Shown here piece by piece: positions 1 through 6,979 of a DNA stretch of 41,140 nucleotides (the stretch's first letter is position 1; each line of letters opens with the position of its first letter). The position numbers and the translations under genes were made by a program. The DNA comes from DATGLW01 sp035293965 (GTDB lineage Bacteria > Actinomycetota > Acidimicrobiia > Acidimicrobiales > RAAP-2), in NCBI GenBank assembly GCA_035293965.1, contig DATGLW010000093.1, forward strand, positions 1 to 41,140, written 5' to 3'. The notes beneath the pieces are model-generated. The model was given only the letters and a program-made list of their open reading frames with translations. It did not search any database and was not told where the DNA came from.

Positions 1-21
1 GGATGTCGGGTCTGGTGGCAC

Positions 22-432
22 ATGGCACCTGCCGTGCCCGACCGTTCGGTACCTGTGGACGCCTCCCCCGATCCGGGCCGGCCCCTGCGGCGCGCCGCAC
101 GCCGCGCGCTCGGAGCCGAGGGCGAGGCCCTGGCCGCAGCCTGGTACGAGCGGGCGGGCTACGAGGTGCTCGCCCGGAACTGGCGCTGCGGCGCCGGGGA
201 GATCGACCTCGTCTGCCGGGCCGGGGGCACCCTCGTGGTGTGCGAGGTCAAGACGCGTACGTCCGCCGACCGCGGCACCCCCCTCGAGGCGGTCACCGGC
301 GCCAAGCGCCGGCGGCTGCGGCGCCTGGCAGGAAGCTGGCTCGCCCAGCAGCACGAGCGCTTCGAGGAGGTCCGCTTCGACGTGGCCGCGGTCACCGGGG
401 GTCGCGTCGAGGTGACCTGCGGGGCGTTCTGA
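22..432 (+). CDS. yraN: YraN/UPF0102 family putative nuclease
   Basis: The 136-residue product has the UPF0102 (YraN) pattern: an N-terminal helix (GAEGEALAAAWYERAGY), then the GEIDLV strand and EVKTR strand that form a PD-(D/E)XK-type nuclease core. Family members are small, of poorly defined function, and are suspected to act on branched or recombining DNA. The first 25 residues are a Pro/Arg-rich extension before the conserved core, so the true start could be slightly downstream, but no better start is visible. In many bacteria yraN sits directly before comM(yifB) and dprA; here those two genes lie about 14.7 kb downstream on the same strand. The family call is firm; the molecular role is not established. 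Confidence 0.9.
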   Translation: MAPAVPDRSVPVDASPDPGRPLRRAARRALGAEGEALAAAWYERAGYEVLARNWRCGAGEIDLVCRAGGTLVVCEVKTRTSADRGTPLEAVTGAKRRRLRRLAGSWLAQQHERFEEVRFDVAAVTGGRVEVTCGAF

Positions 433-499
433 GCGAGGCCGGGTGGGGGGCCCAGGGGCAGGGTGCCAGCCTCGCCGTGGTGCTGGCTCGCTGTGGTCC

Positions 500-505
500 T
501 ATAGT
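500..505 (+). promoter_or_regulatory. -10 box TATAGT upstream of the NfeD-SPFH pair
   Basis: TATAGT is a near-consensus sigma-70-type -10 hexamer in otherwise GC-rich DNA. It would start a transcript at about 512, giving a leader of roughly 58 bases before the TTG start at 570. No clear -35 element is visible at 17-18 bases. Confidence 0.5.
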
Positions 506-569
506 CGTCGACGGCGGCGTCGTCCCAGGCCGGCGCCCGACCCGGGGCAGCCGCCACGAGGAGGATCGG

Positions 570-776
570 TTGCTGAGCGGCGTCCAGGGGATGGTGGGCG
601 ACACGGCCCTCGTCACGAGGGAGATCGTGGGCGTCCACCAGCCAGGCAGGGTGCGTGCCCGGGGGGAGGAGTGGCTGGCCGTCCCGCTGGATCCCGCCGC
701 GACCATCCCTGCCGGCACGAGCGTCGTGGTGGCCGACATCGACCGGGGCCTGCTCGTCGTGTACCCCACCGACTGA
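570..776 (+). CDS. Short NfeD-like OB-fold protein
   Basis: This 68-residue protein matches the C-terminal OB-fold domain of NfeD proteins: a short beta-rich chain with GMVGDTALVT near the start, a GRVRARGEEW strand, and a final VVVADIDRGLLVVYP. The membrane and protease parts of long NfeD proteins are absent. The TTG start at 570 is chosen because a strong Shine-Dalgarno (GAGGAGGA, 558-565) precedes it by 4 bases; an in-frame ATG at 591 has no such site. It lies 22 bases upstream of an SPFH/stomatin-type gene, the standard partner of NfeD proteins, where the OB-fold is thought to help assemble the SPFH oligomer at the membrane. It is easily missed because longer frames overlap it. Confidence 0.8.
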   Translation: MLSGVQGMVGDTALVTREIVGVHQPGRVRARGEEWLAVPLDPAATIPAGTSVVVADIDRGLLVVYPTD

Positions 777-798
777 ACACCCCGAGAAGGGAGGCGCC

Positions 799-1809
799 AT
801 GATCGCAAGCACCGGCGCCATGGTCGCGATCGCCGTCGTGGCGGCGCTCGCCGCCGTCGTGGTGGTGGCCCTCGTGGTCGCCTCCTCGGTGAAGATCGTC
901 CAGCAGGGGAGCGTCGGGGTGGTGAAGCGCCTCGGCCAGTTCCGCTCGGTCCGCCAGCCGGGCATCTCGTTCCTCGCGCCCTTCGTCGACCGGATGGTCA
1001 AGGTCGACATGCGCGAGTTCCCCCAGGTGGGCGACCGCCAGTCGGTGATCACGCGCGACAACGTGTCCCTGCAGGTGAGCGCCACCATCTTCTGCCAGGT
1101 GATCGACGTCAAGGCGGCCCTCTTCGAGATCAACGACTTCCAGCTCGCCGTGGACCAGCTGTCGATCACCGCCCTGCGGGCCGTGTTCGGCGAGCTCACG
1201 CTGGACCAGTCGCTGTCGGACCGCGAGACGATCAACGCCCGCATGCAGGAGCACATGGCCGATGCCACCATGAAGTGGGGGGTCCGGCTCAACCGGATCG
1301 AGATCCTCGACATCACACCCCCGGCCAACATCCTCCAGGCGATGTCCGAGCAGAAAGAGGCCGAACAGCACAAGCGCGCCACCATCCTCACCTCCGAGGG
1401 CGAGCAGCAGGCTGCCATCAACACTGCCGAGGGTCGCCGGCAGGCCGCCGTGCTCGAGGCCGAGGGCGCCAAGCAGGCCGCGATCCTCGCCGCCGAGGCC
1501 CAGATGCAGGCCCTTCGGCTCCAAGCCGAGGGTGAGAAGCAGGCCCGCCTGCTGCGCGGGCAGGGGGAGGCGGCCGCCCTCGACGCCGTCGACCAGGTGA
1601 CGATCAACCCCAACACCCTGGCCGTCCTGCAGTTGAGGGCCCTCCAGGACGTGGCCGCCTCGCCCAACGCCAAGGTCGTGGTGCCCTATCCGGCTGCCGG
1701 GCTCGTCGGCACCGCGGAGGCGCTCGTCGAGGCGATCAGGGGGGCCGGGACCCCGGGCGGGCCTCGGGCGAACGGCTCGGCCGGCGAGGTGCTCGCCCCG
1801 GGCCCCTGA
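799..1809 (+). CDS. SPFH/Band 7 stomatin-like membrane protein
   Basis: The 336-residue product starts with one N-terminal membrane segment (about residues 5-30) followed by the Band 7/SPFH domain (VKIVQQGSVGVVKRLGQF, then ITRDNVSLQVSATIFCQV and the DITPP motif near residue 175). It ends in a long Ala/Glu/Gln-rich coiled coil (EGEQQAAINTAEGRRQAAVLEA) and a short C-terminal tail. This is the slipin/paraslipin layout of proteins that form ring-like membrane scaffolds and influence membrane domains and protease activity. The start at 799 is preceded by AAGGGAGG (787-794). It follows the NfeD-like gene, its expected partner, and a strong hairpin lies just after its stop codon. Confidence 0.9.
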   Translation: MIASTGAMVAIAVVAALAAVVVVALVVASSVKIVQQGSVGVVKRLGQFRSVRQPGISFLAPFVDRMVKVDMREFPQVGDRQSVITRDNVSLQVSATIFCQVIDVKAALFEINDFQLAVDQLSITALRAVFGELTLDQSLSDRETINARMQEHMADATMKWGVRLNRIEILDITPPANILQAMSEQKEAEQHKRATILTSEGEQQAAINTAEGRRQAAVLEAEGAKQAAILAAEAQMQALRLQAEGEKQARLLRGQGEAAALDAVDQVTINPNTLAVLQLRALQDVAASPNAKVVVPYPAAGLVGTAEALVEAIRGAGTPGGPRANGSAGEVLAPGP

Positions 1810-1810
1810 G

Positions 1811-1834
1811 CCCACGCCGGCTCGCCGGCGTGGG
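1811..1834 (+). terminator. Perfect GC hairpin after the SPFH gene
   Basis: A perfect 10-bp stem (CCCACGCCGG paired with CCGGCGTGGG) closes a four-base CTCG loop, starting two bases after the SPFH stop codon. There is no T-run after it, so it is at most a U-tract-less terminator or an mRNA 3'-end stabiliser. It lies between the SPFH gene and the independent promoter of the next gene. Confidence 0.55.
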
Positions 1835-1852
1835 ACTCGGCTGGCGCGGCCG

Positions 1853-1858
1853 TAGGAT
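1853..1858 (+). promoter_or_regulatory. -10 box TAGGAT, leaderless arrangement
   Basis: TAGGAT ends six bases before the GTG at 1865, so transcription would begin at or next to the start codon. No Shine-Dalgarno is present. No convincing -35 element. Confidence 0.55.
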
Positions 1859-1864
1859 GGTGGC

Positions 1865-3250
1865 GTGGCAGTGGACGCGCGCCCTCGTCTGGGGCCTTTC
1901 GAGCGCTTGCTCCGCCGGGCCCACCGGCGGCGCCAGCGCGACCGGCGGGCGCTGGCCGTCGGCGCGGCGCTCCCGCCGGCCGATGCCGACCGGCTCGCCG
2001 ACGCCCTCGAGGGGGTGCTCCTCCAGCGCGAGCCGGTGGCCCGACGGGCCGAGGCGGCCGCCATCCTCGAGGCCTACACCACCCTCAACGCGGAGGGGCG
2101 GCGCCGGTTCTTCGAGCGCCTGGCGCAGCAGTTCGCGACCGTGGCCGACGACGTCGACCACGCCCTGGCCGCGATGGCCGGGGCCGGGTCGCCGACCGAG
2201 CGGGTCGACGCCGAGCGCCAGCTGCGCCGCGCCCTCACGCCCCGCTACGCCCGCCTCTTCCACGTGTTCACCGGGCTCCCCAACGGAGTGAAGCTGCTGG
2301 TCGACCTCCGTGCCGACCTGCTCGCCTGCCGTGGCAGCGACCCGGCGCTGCGGGGGATCGACGACGAGCTGGCGGCGCACCTCTCGACCGTGTTCGACGT
2401 CGGGCTGCTCCAGCTGCACCGGATCACCTGGGAGTCGCCGGCAGCCCTGCTCGAGAAGCTCATCGCCTACGAGGCGGTGCACGAGATCCGCTCGTGGGAC
2501 GAGCTCAAGCACCGGCTCCACGGCTCCCAGCGCTGCTTCGCGTTCCTGCACCCCGCCATGCCCGACGAGCCCCTCGTCTTCGTGGAGGTCGCCCTCACCC
2601 ACGGCCTGGCGGGTGACATGAGCGCCCTGCTCGGCCCCGGTGACGGCGCGGACGGGGTCGAGGAGCCGGGCTCCGGGGAGGCGTCCGAGGAGGACACGGC
2701 CATCTTCTACTCGATCACCTCATGCCAGCCGGGCCTGGCCGGGGTGCAGCTCGGCAACGAGCTCATCAAGCACGTGGTCGAGCAGCTGCGCCGCGACCTG
2801 CCGGGCCTGCGGGTGTTCGCCACCCTGTCGCCGATCCCCGGCTTCCGGCGCTGGGCCGACACGCAGCTGGCCGAGGGCAGGCTCACCCCAGGCGAGCTGG
2901 CGGCGCTCGGGGGGGAGCCCGGGAAGGTCGCGGCCCGGCTGGCTGCGGGCCGCCTCGAGGAGCTGGGCGAAGGCACGCGCACCGCGCTGATGTCCATGTG
3001 CGCCCGGTACCTGACCACCCGACGCAACGGGCGCAGCGCAGACTCGGTCGCGAATTTCCACCTCTCCAACGGGGCGCGGATCGAGCGGCTCCACTGGCGC
3101 GCGAACACGGCCCCCTACGAGATCGAGCGCTCCTACGGCATCATGGTCAACTACCGCTACGATCCCGGCTCCATCGCCGCCAACGCGGAGGCGTACCTGC
3201 GGGCCGGCCACATCCAGGCCACCAGCCAGGTCCGGGACCTCGTGCGCTGA
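1865..3250 (+). CDS. Malonyl-CoA decarboxylase
   Basis: The 461-residue product has the two-part architecture of malonyl-CoA decarboxylases (EC 4.1.1.9): an N-terminal helical domain (about residues 20-180) and a C-terminal GNAT-like catalytic domain. Diagnostic blocks are YSITSCQPGLAGVQLGNELI (from about residue 282), the LSPIPGF loop (about 321-327) and NFHLSNGARIERLHW with His399, followed by GIMVNYRYDP. These regions carry the catalytic Ser/His pair in the family. The enzyme converts malonyl-CoA to acetyl-CoA and CO2, either to degrade malonate or to limit malonyl-CoA supply. An acidic insertion (about 258-279, GDGADGVEEPGSGEASEEDT) is variable sequence. The GTG start is supported by a -10 box six bases upstream. 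No malonate transporter or CoA ligase is adjacent. Confidence 0.92.
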   Translation: MAVDARPRLGPFERLLRRAHRRRQRDRRALAVGAALPPADADRLADALEGVLLQREPVARRAEAAAILEAYTTLNAEGRRRFFERLAQQFATVADDVDHALAAMAGAGSPTERVDAERQLRRALTPRYARLFHVFTGLPNGVKLLVDLRADLLACRGSDPALRGIDDELAAHLSTVFDVGLLQLHRITWESPAALLEKLIAYEAVHEIRSWDELKHRLHGSQRCFAFLHPAMPDEPLVFVEVALTHGLAGDMSALLGPGDGADGVEEPGSGEASEEDTAIFYSITSCQPGLAGVQLGNELIKHVVEQLRRDLPGLRVFATLSPIPGFRRWADTQLAEGRLTPGELAALGGEPGKVAARLAAGRLEELGEGTRTALMSMCARYLTTRRNGRSADSVANFHLSNGARIERLHWRANTAPYEIERSYGIMVNYRYDPGSIAANAEAYLRAGHIQATSQVRDLVR

Positions 3251-3297
3251 TCGCGTTCTGCCAGGCCAGGCGGTGACGGCGGCATCGGTGCGATCGG

Positions 3298-3303
3298 TAT
3301 CGT
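3298..3303 (+). promoter_or_regulatory. -10 box TATCGT, near-leaderless
   Basis: TATCGT ends nine bases before the ATG at 3313. A GTGACG element at 3273-3278 could act as a weak -35 with a 19-bp spacer. No Shine-Dalgarno is visible. Confidence 0.45.
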
Positions 3304-3312
3304 CGAATCGAG

Positions 3313-4203
3313 ATGGTGGACCACTCGTTCCTGGGGCAGTGCTACCTGCAGCACCTGACCGACGTCGACCTGGCCCTCTTGGCCGGTGCCGGGGCGCCCG
3401 AGGGCGTCGTGGGCGGCATTCGTGCCCGACCTGAGCTCGTGGGCGAGCTCCTCGAGCGCCCCGAGGCGGCGGCGGCGGTGTTCGCGCCAGGCGGAGACCG
3501 CTGCGACATGCTGCCCGCCTCGCCCTTCTGCGTCTTCGCCGTGGCCGTCCACGCCACGATGGCCGAGCTGGCCGGTGCCACCCACGTGCGCGAGTGGCTC
3601 GGCCCGCGTCACCGGGCGCCGGTGTTCGACGTGGCCGGCCTCCGCGAGTTCCTCGCCGATCCCTGGCGGCGGTTGTTCCTGGCCGAGCTGCTGGCCTCCT
3701 TCACCCGGGTGGCGAGCGGCAGCGTGGTCGTGCGCACCCGACGCGGGCTGCGCCGCCAGCGGTTCTCGGAGCTCGATCCGGTTCGGCTCGCCGGGCTGCT
3801 CGACGTGGTCGCGGACGCCGAGCGCCCCGGCGTCTACCGGCGTCTCGGGGACCTGGCGCTCTTCTTGACCGGCGTGTTCCCCGACCACACCGCGGTGCAC
3901 GGTTTCTCGCCCGTCGAGGAGGGCAGGCTCCTGCGGGCCGGGCGCCTGCGCCCGGAGCACCAGACCTCGGGGACGGTGTCGGTCCCCGGGTTCGGCGACC
4001 CTGGCAGCGTCGAGCTGCTCGAGCGGCTCGGCCGACGCTGGTACCGGCTGGCCTACGAGCTCGTCCCCGCGCCCCTGTCGGCTTCGCTGCGGGTGCTGGG
4101 GGAGCTCGACGAGCGCTTCGGCGACGCGCGGCGCATCCTCAACGTGCTCACGGACCGCTACCTTTTCCCGTTCCGATCGCAGTGGTTCGCCCTCGGCGCC
4201 TGA
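3313..4203 (+). CDS. Conserved-looking protein of unknown function
   Basis: I do not recognise a family. The 296-residue protein appears soluble: no signal peptide, no convincing membrane segment, and an even mix of charged and hydrophobic residues with good actinobacterial codon use. Visible features are an acidic Ala/Leu-rich N-terminal third, a PWRRLFLAELLASFTRV helix near residues 117-133, a basic RTRRGLRRQRFSELDP stretch near 141-156, and an aromatic C-terminus (RYLFPFRSQWFALGA). The ATG start follows a -10 box by nine bases, suggesting a monocistronic, near-leaderless gene. Its last codons and stop are partly duplicated just downstream. The convergent neighbour is also of unknown function. 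I am confident it is a real gene, not of any function. Confidence 0.7.
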   Translation: MVDHSFLGQCYLQHLTDVDLALLAGAGAPEGVVGGIRARPELVGELLERPEAAAAVFAPGGDRCDMLPASPFCVFAVAVHATMAELAGATHVREWLGPRHRAPVFDVAGLREFLADPWRRLFLAELLASFTRVASGSVVVRTRRGLRRQRFSELDPVRLAGLLDVVADAERPGVYRRLGDLALFLTGVFPDHTAVHGFSPVEEGRLLRAGRLRPEHQTSGTVSVPGFGDPGSVELLERLGRRWYRLAYELVPAPLSASLRVLGELDERFGDARRILNVLTDRYLFPFRSQWFALGA

Positions 4204-4279
4204 GCGCTCGCTCCGGGCGCGCCGGAGCGCAGTGGTTCGCCGTCGGCGCCTGACGCTTCGCCCTCGGCGCCTGAGCGCT
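4179..4279 (+). repeat. Degenerate tandem copies of a gene 3' end
   Basis: The end of the preceding gene, including its stop (GTTCGCCCTCGGCGCCTGA), is repeated almost exactly 50 bases later (4229-4253, one C-to-G change) and in part again at 4257-4279 (TTCGCCCTCGGCGCCTGAGC). Only the first copy is translated as part of the gene. Confidence 0.75.
4209..4229 (+). terminator. GC hairpin between convergent genes
   Basis: An 8-bp perfect stem (CGCTCCGG with CCGGAGCG) and 5-base loop lie six bases after the stop at 4203, within the repeat region. No T-run follows, so terminator function is only plausible. Confidence 0.4.
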
Positions 4280-4334
4280 GTGCCCCGGGCGCCGGACGGG
4301 CGGACGGCGGGCGAGCGCCCCTTGCCCCGGTGCG

Positions 4335-4811
4335 TCAGGGATCGACGCGACTGGCGCCGTGCAGTCGGCGGAGGTGCGCGGCGAGGCTCTCGAAGCGCGC
4401 CGCCGGCACGGGCCGGGGCTCGTGGCCCGTGAGCCGGGCGTGCTCGGCCAGGACCGCCTCCCACACCTGGCGCGGGTTCTCGCCCCGCGAGCTCGCACGA
4501 GCCTTCCACGCGCACCGGCGAAGCCGGTGGGCCAGCCACGGGCTCCTCGAGCGCGCCGTGTCGAGCGAGGCGATGATGAGCGGCCACAGCTGCTGGCGCT
4601 CGGCGTCGCCGAGCTCGTCGTTGACCCACCTGGCGACGCCGGCGATGACCCGGTGGACGGAACGAGGGTGGTCGGACCATTTCTCGCCCGCCAGCCACGA
4701 CGCCGCCTCCATGGCGCAGGCCCGGCCGGAGTCGGGCCGGTGGGAGCCCCGGTCCAGGCGCAGGAGCCGGTCGGGCACCTGGAAGTCGGTCACGACCATG
4801 TCAGGACCCAT
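4335..4811 (-). CDS. Conserved actinobacterial protein of unknown function
   Basis: The 158-residue soluble protein contains a pattern I have seen in uncharacterised actinobacterial proteins: a Cys/Ala-rich helix leading into AASWLAGEKWSDHPRSVH, then a hydrophobic helix VIAGVARWVNDELGDAERQQL and WPLIIASLDTARS. The second half is Arg-rich and helical (RRCAWKARASSRGENP). No catalytic motif is evident. The ATG at 4811 is preferred because GGGAGG precedes it by about six bases and a promoter maps just upstream; a GTG at 4841 would add ten residues but sits at the predicted transcription start without a ribosome site. It is convergent with another unknown gene, and the two may simply be neighbours. 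Confidence 0.75.
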   Translation of the reverse strand: MGPDMVVTDFQVPDRLLRLDRGSHRPDSGRACAMEAASWLAGEKWSDHPRSVHRVIAGVARWVNDELGDAERQQLWPLIIASLDTARSRSPWLAHRLRRCAWKARASSRGENPRQVWEAVLAEHARLTGHEPRPVPAARFESLAAHLRRLHGASRVDP

Positions 4812-4845
4812 GGCGAACCTCCCGTCGAACACGACGACCACCTCT

Positions 4846-4875
4846 TACCTACGCCATCTCGCGGGTCGTCGTCAA
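4846..4875 (-). promoter_or_regulatory. Sigma-70-type promoter TTGACG-18-TAGGTA
   Basis: On the minus strand a TTGACG -35 (4875-4870) and a TAGGTA -10 (4851-4846) are separated by 18 bases. It is one of the two best complete promoters in the window. The predicted start near 4839 gives a leader of about 28 bases to the ATG at 4811. Confidence 0.65.
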
Positions 4876-5065
4876 TGGGTGCGTCGGGTGCTCACGCCAC
4901 CGCAGCTCAGGTCTTCATGCACGCGCCCGCACCGCGCGGGAGGCGACGTGGCCGGCCCCGAACCGCGATCGCGAGGTGCGTACGCCGCGGCACACTGGGA
5001 AGAGCCAGATTGGCAACGGCGTGAAACGAGCGTGCACGTCCGGACGACGAGGAGGCGGGGCCGAC

Positions 5066-5482
5066 GTGGAGACAAGGCGCAGCTACCCGATCAAGACCTT
5101 CGACCCGCTCCTGCGCGACCTCGTGGCCTTCGGCCTCGTGCAGCGCGGCGACGGTGCAGGCGGTGCCTGGCAGCTCTCCGCCGCCGTCCAGCGCCGGCTG
5201 GACGAGCTGGCGAACCCGACCGGGGCGCCGGCGCCGGAACGTCTCGTCTACCTCGACCACCGGTGCGCGTCGTGCCGACGGCGCGGTGTCACCCGCCTCT
5301 TCGAGGGCGCCTATCTCTGCGACGCCTGCCTGCAGGAGCGGCGGTCCCCGCCGTCCGCCCCGCCCCTGGCAGAGGCGTTGCCGGCGCCGTCGCCCGAGCC
5401 TGCGCTCGTGCCTGCACCCCGCCGCTCGCCCTGGCGTCGCCAGGAGAAGGCGGCGGCCGGCGACGGCTCGATCGCCGGCTGA
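5066..5482 (+). CDS. Small winged-helix-like protein with a four-Cys zinc site
   Basis: The 138-residue product begins with a helical segment resembling the recognition part of a winged helix (YPIKTFDPLLRDLVAFGLV, then a WQLSAAVQRRLDEL helix). A treble-clef-like CxxC-16-CxxC pattern follows (CASC near residues 71-74, CDAC near 91-94) that probably binds zinc. The last 40 residues are Pro/Ala/Arg-rich and likely disordered. The GTG at 5066 is chosen because GAGGAGG (5049-5055) precedes it; an upstream ATG lacks a ribosome site. DNA or RNA binding is plausible from the layout but I cannot name a family. It stands alone, upstream of the ABC transporter operon. Confidence 0.65.
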   Translation: METRRSYPIKTFDPLLRDLVAFGLVQRGDGAGGAWQLSAAVQRRLDELANPTGAPAPERLVYLDHRCASCRRRGVTRLFEGAYLCDACLQERRSPPSAPPLAEALPAPSPEPALVPAPRRSPWRRQEKAAAGDGSIAG

Positions 5483-5545
5483 TCCGGCCTCGTGGCGCCC
5501 TTCGACGAGAGGTCCTGGTCACAGGGATGGCGGGGGGTCCGATGG

Positions 5546-5551
5546 TAAGTT
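5546..5551 (+). promoter_or_regulatory. -10 box TAAGTT before the ABC transporter operon
   Basis: TAAGTT fits TANNNT and would start transcription near 5558, giving a leader of about 48 bases that includes the Shine-Dalgarno AAAGGAA for the ATG at 5606. No good -35. Confidence 0.35.
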
Positions 5552-5605
5552 CCGGCGGGTGGGTGCGGCCGCCTCGGAGGGGGGCACCCCCGAAAGGAAC
5601 GGCAC

Positions 5606-6979
5606 ATGCCCTCGAGGTTGCGACGGATGGGGACGGTCGGAGCCGCCGTGCTCGCGGCGGCCCTCCCGGTTGCCGTGGCAGGGTGTGGCAACGTCACCGC
5701 CAGCGTGTCGACCTCTGGCAACCGTGAGGGCGTGTTCTCCGACCGCATCGTGGTGGGCGGCCTGGCCTCCCAGACCGGGCCGCTGCCCGCGGACTTCGCG
5801 CCGGTGCTCGTCGGGGCGCAGGTCTACATCGACATGGTCAACGACGAGGGCGGGGTGAACGGCCGGCGGATCGACTTCGCCTACAAGCTCGACGACCAGT
5901 CCAGCCCCTCGGTCGACGCCAGCGCAGCCCGTACTCTCGTGGACCAGGACCACGTCTTCGCGGTGGTGGCCGTCGCCACGCCGTCGTTCAGCGGGGCGAG
6001 CTACCTGGCGTCGCACAACGTGCCCACGTTCGGCCTCAACGTGAATCCGAACAACCAGTGGCTGGCAGGGCCGTCCCTGTACGGCAACACCGGCTCGTAC
6101 ACGAACTTCAGTGGCCCTCAGGTGCCCGCTGCGTTCCTCGCCGAGCAACGCCACGTCCGGGCGGCCGCCGTGCTCGCCTATAACGTGGCCGCTTCCCAGC
6201 AGGGATGCCAGGGCGTGCTGCGGGCCTTCCACCAGTACGGGGTGCCCGTGGCCTTCGAGGACCTGAGCATTCCCGCCCCGGCCTCGGACCTCCATGCCGA
6301 CGTCAGCCGGATGCAGGCGGCCGGGGTCGACATGGTCGCGTCGTGCATGGACCTCGGCGGCAACGTGCTCCTGGCCCAGACCATGCAGCAGGCAGGCATG
6401 AACGGCGCCGTGCAGTACTGGTTGGACGGCTACGACCCGACGGCGCTCCAGCAGTTCGGCTCGGCCATGCAGGGCGTGTACCTGCTCCTCCAGCACGTGC
6501 CCTTCGAGGTCGCCCAGCTCGACCCCGGTGCGTACCCCGGCATGGACCGCTTCCTCGCGGCGCTGGCGCGCTACGCGCCCGGCACCAAGCCCTCCGAGGC
6601 GGCACTGGCCGGGTGGACGAGCGCCGACCTGTTCGTGACCGGGCTCCGGGCGATCGGGCGCGACGTCACGCGCAGCCGGCTCGTGGCCGCCCTCAACCGG
6701 ATCCCGAGCTTCACTGCGGATGGCATCTTGGCGCCCGTCGACTGGCAGACTGCGCACCGGCCCGTCACCGGGCCCACGAACTGCACGGCCTTCGTGCAGG
6801 TCCAGGGGGACCGCTTCGTGCCCGTGTACGGCACCCCGCCCAGCGTGTTCACGTGCTTCCCGGTGCCGGCGCCATCGAGGCCACCGGTCCAACCGCTGGC
6901 CACCTTGCCTCCCGGGGTGCCGCCGCTCCAGCCGGCGACAAGTGCCGCCGGCCAGGCTGCTCGTGGCGGGCCTCCTTGA
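5606..6979 (+). CDS. ABC transporter substrate-binding lipoprotein (LivK type)
   Basis: The 457-residue product has a lipoprotein signal (basic RLRRM, hydrophobic core, lipobox AVAGC with Cys27) followed by a periplasmic-binding-protein type 1 fold (Peripla_BP_6). Strands typical of the family are IVVGGLASQTGPLPAD, GGVNGRRIDFAYKLDDQSSP, VFAVVAVATPSFSGASYL and VDMVASCMDLGGNVLLAQTM. It captures the ligand outside the cell and delivers it to the permease encoded next. The family takes branched-chain amino acids, amides, urea or aromatic acids; the ligand cannot be read from sequence. A Pro/Ala-rich tail of about 40 residues follows the fold. Its stop overlaps the TTG of the permease gene. AAAGGAA precedes the ATG. 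Confidence 0.9.
   Translation: MPSRLRRMGTVGAAVLAAALPVAVAGCGNVTASVSTSGNREGVFSDRIVVGGLASQTGPLPADFAPVLVGAQVYIDMVNDEGGVNGRRIDFAYKLDDQSSPSVDASAARTLVDQDHVFAVVAVATPSFSGASYLASHNVPTFGLNVNPNNQWLAGPSLYGNTGSYTNFSGPQVPAAFLAEQRHVRAAAVLAYNVAASQQGCQGVLRAFHQYGVPVAFEDLSIPAPASDLHADVSRMQAAGVDMVASCMDLGGNVLLAQTMQQAGMNGAVQYWLDGYDPTALQQFGSAMQGVYLLLQHVPFEVAQLDPGAYPGMDRFLAALARYAPGTKPSEAALAGWTSADLFVTGLRAIGRDVTRSRLVAALNRIPSFTADGILAPVDWQTAHRPVTGPTNCTAFVQVQGDRFVPVYGTPPSVFTCFPVPAPSRPPVQPLATLPPGVPPLQPATSAAGQAARGGPP

Noticed and set aside
159..1673. Long open frame antisense to yraN, nfeD and the SPFH gene
   Set aside because: Low-complexity Arg/Ser/Thr-rich translation with no domain, fully covered by well-supported genes on the other strand; typical shadow frame of GC-rich DNA. 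The same applies to the long antisense frames at 613-2064, 3157-4698, 6571-8163, 13313-14980, 15034-16974, 17736-19940, 19694-21526 and 37706-39526.
4841..4841. GTG start for the unknown minus-strand gene at 4335
   Set aside because: It sits at the predicted transcription start with no ribosome site, whereas ATG 4811 has GGGAGG at good spacing. The spacing from TAGGTA is too short for a leaderless start, though not impossible.
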